64,000 nt of DNA from Saussurea involucrata (lineage: Eukaryota; Streptophyta; Magnoliopsida; Asterales; Asteraceae), in assembly GCA_033807775.1 (NCBI GenBank), contig CM066324.1:134097501-134161500 (forward strand). The letters run 5' to 3'. The notes under the pieces were generated by a model, which was given only the letters and a program-made list of their open reading frames with translations, made no database searches and was not told the origin of the DNA. Positions 59,737-64,000 of the stretch are shown piece after piece (position 1 is the first letter of the stretch; every line of letters starts with the position of its first letter). The position numbers were made by a program, and so were the translations under genes.

Positions 59737-60672
59737 TTTAAGGTATCTCATAAATAAATAATATAAAATTTTAAATGCATGTAAGGGCATCTTCAATTAA
59801 AATTGCTAAATACCATATTAGTGTTAAATTTTAACATTTACTTGTTGTTTGTTTTTTAAGATGTGTTAATTTGAAATCTTATTTTATTTTTGATTGATAA
59901 AGGTGTGATGTTGAAATCTGAACCCATAACCAATACAAACTATTTGTTTTTGTAAACTGATAAATATATGAATTTGTTTAAATTGTCTACTTGACCCAAC
60001 AAAAAATTTATATTGTTGAATTTATAGATAAATTTATAGAATTTTCACATATTTACTCATCATCGTTATATTTACTTTTACATTATTATAACCTTGTTAT
60101 TCTTCTCTGTCAGATTAAATGCTAAATTATAACATTTTTTAAATATTTGACACATTTATTATAAAAATTAATTAGTTTAAGAAAATTAGTTAAATTTATT
60201 ATAATAATTTTTAAGATTATTCCTGAGTTTAATAAATAACTTAAATTTATATTTTTATATCTTTTTATACCAAATACTTCATTTAATCAAGGGATAAACT
60301 CAGGGCTGCACGCTTTAGCAGCTGGGACAATTGTCTCACCTTGCCGGGATTAGTCGGGGCAATGTCCTCGGATACCCTTCCAAAAAAAAACTTCTTTATT
60401 TATATTTTTAAAGTTTCCTACGGATACTCTCACTTGGTAATCATTTTGGAGTGATCTACATATTTGGAAAAAAAAAACTTTCTCTCTCCAACTTTCTTCA
60501 TTTTAAGATAGTTTTGGAGAAACTGTTAGAGCAAAATATTTGCAAAAAATCATCATTTTCTCCATTTCAGGGAAGCTCTTGGAGATGCTCTAAGTGAACT
60601 AATCTTGGTTATAATTAGTACATCGACTAGAGATAATTTATTGTTGGATTATGATACTTCTAACTCTTAAAC
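59737..60672. other. AT-rich spacer with miniature-element remnants
   Basis: No gene. The stretch 60440-60600 contains 'ttggagtgat...ctctccaac...ctcttggagatgctcta', a right end of the gagcatctcc family; its left partner may be gggcatcttcaattaaaatt near 59785. Confidence 0.5.
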
Positions 60673-60685
60673 ATATGGGTCGAGA

Positions 60686-60862
60686 TAGCCTCTCGCTTGT
60701 AGCTCAGTTGGCAAAGGATGAGATGACTTTGCCTAATACATAACATGTCTTGGGTTCAATCTCAGGCCCCCACTAGCCTCAGCCACTGGATGAGCCAAAT
60801 ATTGCCCCTGGTGTCCTTCCATGTGGGGCCGGTTAGGTTGCCGGTAATCAACTTTTTGTCAA
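60686..60862 (+). mobile_element. tRNA-derived SINE
   Basis: A box TAGCTCAGTTGG (60699-60710) and B-box-like GGGTTCAATCTC (60753-60764) at tRNA-like spacing. Flanked by a near-exact 13-bp repeat atatgggtcgaga / atatgagtcgaga (60673-60685, 60863-60875). The tail after the tRNA-like part (ggcccccactagcctcagcc onward) is not tRNA. Different family from 25802-25989. Confidence 0.8.
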
Positions 60863-61076
60863 ATATGAGTCGAGAACTCGAGATGGCATGACCTTTCGAT
60901 TTTAACCATTTTTTATTTTCTCCATGTTAATTAAAACTAAAAAATAGGAAAAATACAAATTAAATTTAAGTTTTTTTTTCTCGGAGAAAAATGGAATCAA
61001 AGAGATCCAAATTGTACAATTGAAGCAAAAGATCTCTAACCTTCAATTTCAACACCCATAACTTATTATTCCTTAT

Positions 61077-61754
61077 CTATGACGACGGCGACCCGTTAAC
61101 CCGTGGCGACGTCACCGGAAACAGCGGCAACAGCTGTGGCTCCGCCGCCGTCCCCCGCGGCGACGGGTGGAAGTAAAACCCCTTTTCCGCAATTGCCCTT
61201 TCTTCCTCCGACGAATTACCCACCGACGGCGATGATTTGTTAAACGGGTCTTCGATCAACGGCGTCACCGGACTGAGAACCAGCGCCGGAAAATCAAGAA
61301 TGCTCGGAGATAGAATCTCGTGAAATCGGGTTGACCCGAATTTGGGATCCGAATTTGGGTTAATCATCAACCCGTTTTTCAAGCTGTTCCGACGCTCGTA
61401 GAGTTTGAACCCTTGTTTCTTTTGTTGACCCGATTTGATTGGTGGTATGGATACCTTCGCCGGAGCCGGATCTGGTTGTTGGGTCGGATTCGATGAAGCA
61501 TGTTTCGCGGTTTCGGAGGATCCGGTTAGCATCTGGACTACTTGCTTGAAGTTAGTGGTGTCGGCTTGAATAAAGGTGGTTGGGTAAGGACTTGGTTCGG
61601 ATCTTGAAACGGGTCTAGGAGTTAATGGTGGGGTTTGGACGGTGGCACCACCGCCGGCGACATGTCCATTGCTGTTGCTATTGCTGCCGTGGCTGGTCGG
61701 AGAGTTCGCCGGAGATGGGTTTTCTCTCTCATGTAATCTTGAGGTGATCTCCAT
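61077..61754 (-). CDS. VQ motif-containing protein
   Basis: Single-exon gene of 225 residues. The frame is open a little further upstream but the first ATG is at 61754, giving MEITSRLHERENPSP, a typical family start. The VQ motif FKQVVQMLTG is at residues 69-78, preceded by the conserved YPTTFIQADT. VQ proteins are nuclear cofactors that bind WRKY transcription factors. This type, with many Ser/Thr-Pro sites (for example TPPLTPRP at 41-48, LSPSILDFPALVLSPVTP in the middle, and SPR near the C-terminus), matches the MPK3/MPK6-target VQ proteins of Arabidopsis (the VQ4-like group). The acidic SSEEERAIAEKGFYFHPSPR block near the C-terminus is also conserved in that group, from memory. No introns, as usual. 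GC content is clearly higher than the flanks. Which orthologue it is needs alignment. Confidence 0.93.
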   Translation of the reverse strand: MEITSRLHERENPSPANSPTSHGSNSNSNGHVAGGGATVQTPPLTPRPVSRSEPSPYPTTFIQADTTNFKQVVQMLTGSSETAKHASSNPTQQPDPAPAKVSIPPIKSGQQKKQGFKLYERRNSLKNGLMINPNSDPKFGSTRFHEILSPSILDFPALVLSPVTPLIEDPFNKSSPSVGNSSEEERAIAEKGFYFHPSPRGTAAEPQLLPLFPVTSPRVNGSPSS

Positions 61755-61886
61755 TGATGGATTGCTCAAAAACTCTCTCTCTCTAACTAAAATTTCTAGA
61801 GAGAGAGAGTGAAAAAACAAAAAAATCTTTGGTGTTTTTTTCTTTGAATCACTTTAACCCACACTTTCTTGTTGCTTCTCTTTCAC

Positions 61887-61894
61887 TTTATATA
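61887..61894 (-). promoter_or_regulatory. TATA box of the VQ gene
   Basis: TATATAAA on the minus strand, 133 nt before the ATG. Between them is a CT/GA-rich leader (ctctctctc on the minus strand near 61770-61810), a common form of plant 5' untranslated region. Confidence 0.6.
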
Positions 61895-62077
61895 TAACCT
61901 TGTGTCAACTTAGGGTTGAATTACACTTTACCCACATCATGTTTACCAAAATGGCAAAATAAGTCCCTCAAGCTCTGTAATCATGGTTTTATGATCGTGA
62001 CAAAAGTGTAGATAATTAGCATCGGTTCTCTTGTTGTAAACGTCTGATAGCATGGATATCTTCATGGCATGTGATTG

Positions 62078-62255
62078 TAAATAACGTGTTTGTTTTCGAC
62101 TTGTGGAACATGAGTCATGCTTTTTTTGAAAATGCATGATGTTGAAATAGGAAACTACAGTGTTACTAAATAACGTGTTTGTTTTCGACTTGTGGAACAT
62201 GAGTCATGCTTTTTTCGAAAATGCATGATGTTGAAATAGGAAACTACAGTGTTAC
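62078..62255. repeat. 89-bp tandem duplication upstream of the VQ gene
   Basis: Two units (62078-62166 and 62167-62255) differing by about one base in a T run. Each contains ataacgtgtttgttttcgac, the dyad catgagtcatg (with TGAGTCA) and aaaatgcatgatg. It lies about 320-500 nt upstream of the VQ start codon. Confidence 0.9.
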
Positions 62256-62627
62256 TAAATATACGTCACATTATCTCGTCTTTTGACTGAAACTCGTGTA
62301 AATTGTTACAGAGTAAAGTTTAGGGTCTTCTAACTTGTTAAAGTAAAGTTGTTAGTTTGTCGTGGTGGTTTGATTGGATTATTGTATAGGGGCTAGTTAG
62401 GGCATTGATTCTTGAATGTAGGAATTCCATTAAAGGGAAAAGTAAGGTTAAATGATGTGATATGTGTTTACTTATGGCAAAAAGCATAAAACAAAAAAGT
62501 ACCAATTATCATCAAATGTCAAAGAGACAAAAGTTGATGGATGAGAAATGACAAGTGGGTATAGTGCCATTCTTTTTGGCAAGGAAAAATGTTCTTTTGT
62601 ACATGAACAAAACCCCACAATTTTTTA
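62256..62627. other. Spacer, no gene seen
   Basis: Ordinary AT-rich sequence between the duplication and the next element. Confidence 0.5.
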
Positions 62628-63602
62628 GAGTAAATTACACTTTTGGTCCCTGTGGTTGTCACTTGTTATTAAGTGTAGTCCTTATTTTAAATTAATTACA
62701 AATTTAGTCATTGTCGTTGTCATTTCTTTTCAATTTTAGTCCCTATGACTAACTTCTGTTAAAAAGGTATGTTAACTAAAGGGTATTTTAGTCTTTTAAT
62801 GATTATTTTTTTCTCAATTTAAAAATTAAATAAAATACTGTTTTTCTTTTCAATTGAAATTAATATAACTCTTTGTATTATTTAATAGTTGTAATATATA
62901 TATATATACACACACATATATTCGTATCATCTTCATCCCACACCCCTCCTCAGTTATCGAGCAGGGTCCCACACCCATCCCCGGTTCTCGGTGCCACCCT
63001 CTTCATCTTTTATAGAAACTCCGACGTGGGACTAGTACACCAACTTTTTCCGACGCCCCTTTTTCCGTCTGACTTCGACCATTGCTATTTCTCTTTCTCC
63101 GCCATCTCCGATCACCAGACGCCAACAACCTTCACTCCCATCGTTTCAACCACTCTGGCACTCAAACCTCCAAACCATGAGGCAATCGGATTTTTAAGAG
63201 AAGGAGATATCGGCAATCGATCGTGATTATGAAAAATAGAGGGTTCCCTTGTCATTAACAAAAACGATGAAAATAGTTTCTGAACAATCGATGGTATCTG
63301 GCAGAAATAGAAAACCTGATTTTGAGTTTTTCAATCCAGATTTGATTTTGGTCACAAATACGAGCTTTGAGGGTGGGGATTCCCATATCTTGGTTGGAGA
63401 TGGTGGTTGTCATGGTGACTTATTCTTTTTTCTTTTTTTGGATCGAACAAGATGACCTAATTCTTTTGAGCTTCGTTCCAACCCAAGAGGGGGAGCCTTA
63501 TCACATAATACGTGTGGAAGGGTGATTGGTGGATTGGTGGTGCAGGTCAACAAGTGGGAGGTGCATTGTAGAAGTACATATATTATAACATTTATATGTA
63601 CA

Positions 63603-63644
<42 letters not shown>

Positions 63645-63877
63645 TTATTTCAATTAAAATAATACAAAATAAACTAAAAAGACAATAATATCCTTCTGTT
63701 AACAGATCTATGTAACACGTGGAAGTCACATGAACTAAAATTGAAATCAAGTGGCAACCATAGTGACCAAAATTGAAACAAAGCGATGACCATAATGACC
63801 ATGAGTGTAATTAGTTTAAAATAGGGACCAAAGTTGATATTGAGTGGCAACCACAAGGACCAAAAGTATAATTTACT
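62628..63877. mobile_element. MULE-like non-autonomous element, 1.25 kb
   Basis: Inverted ends gagtaaattacacttttggt and accaaaagtataatttactc, continuing into 'ccctgtggttgtcact' / 'agtggcaaccacaagg'. The exact 9-bp duplication of its relatives is not seen (flanks are T runs). The centre carries a pyrimidine-rich stretch (62935-63140) open for 117 residues on the plus strand with no domain, and a TA microsatellite at 63608-63636. Same design as 12266-14011. Confidence 0.65.
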
Positions 63878-64000
63878 CTTTTTATTTTTATTTTTTTCCT
63901 TTAAAGTATAGTGATTAGAATCATATACATTTCAATGTGTACATCTAAATTATGGTATTTAAAAAAAATATAGTTCTAATAACATTGTTTAATCATATTT

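Noticed and set aside
60686..60770. Functional tRNA gene
   Set aside because: A and B box words fit a tRNA, but an acceptor stem cannot be closed and the unit continues into a non-tRNA tail flanked by a retroposition duplication, so it is a SINE.
61755..61820. Upstream extension of the VQ protein by 22 residues
   Set aside because: It has no ATG start and is encoded by the GA/CT-rich leader. The ATG at 61754 gives the expected family N-terminus.
62873..63226. 117-residue open frame on the plus strand
   Set aside because: It begins in a TA/CA microsatellite inside a MULE-like element, has no domain and a composition set by repeated ccac/ctcc words. A captured gene fragment is possible but not supported.

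Overview
The window is nuclear DNA of a flowering plant, almost certainly a eudicot. It is AT-rich, with four spliced or single-exon genes of plant families (RALF peptide, DnaJ-type zinc-finger protein, the fused methionine-salvage enzyme DEP1, VQ-motif protein), GT-AG introns and a dense load of plant transposable elements. An Asteraceae origin is my impression from repeat style only and is not proven. Most short open frames in the window lie inside repeats and are not genes.

Layout. 1-1893: fragments and two intact MULE-type miniature elements, each with an exact 9-bp target duplication. 1894-2196: a complete RALF precursor on the plus strand, followed by an 89-bp tandem repeat. 3389-8600: a 12-exon minus-strand gene for a DnaJ-type cysteine-rich protein whose introns hold several miniature transposons and two microsatellites. 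8601-14173: repeat-rich spacer with a 1.75-kb MULE-like element (12266-14011) that contains a long hairpin. 14174-21298: a complete 12-exon gene for the bifunctional methylthioribulose-1-phosphate dehydratase/enolase-phosphatase (522 residues), also with transposons in its introns. 21299-28219: miniature elements, one tRNA-derived SINE and AT-rich spacer.

28225-57161 is one complex LTR-retrotransposon locus of about 29 kb, bounded by a single 5-bp duplication (GAAAA). It reads LTR-internal-LTR-internal-LTR-internal-LTR-internal-LTR-internal-LTR fragment. A second member of the same broad family (29847-37422) is inserted in it in the opposite orientation, with its own duplication (CCGAA). Two 3257-bp units within the locus are almost identical tandem copies carrying the same internal deletion. 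The internal regions have an initiator-Met tRNA primer site and a polypurine tract, but only a decayed 3' end of a Ty3/gypsy polyprotein, so the family is non-autonomous in the copies seen here.

57167-64000: more miniature elements, a second SINE with tRNA-like promoter boxes, a single-exon VQ-motif gene on the minus strand (61077-61754) with an 89-bp duplication in its upstream region, and a further MULE-like element at the end.

The four genes share no obvious pathway. The DnaJ-like and DEP1 genes are divergently transcribed across about 5.6 kb of transposon-rich spacer. Gene models were built by hand from reading frames, splice sites and recalled family sequence; exon borders are exact only where stated.
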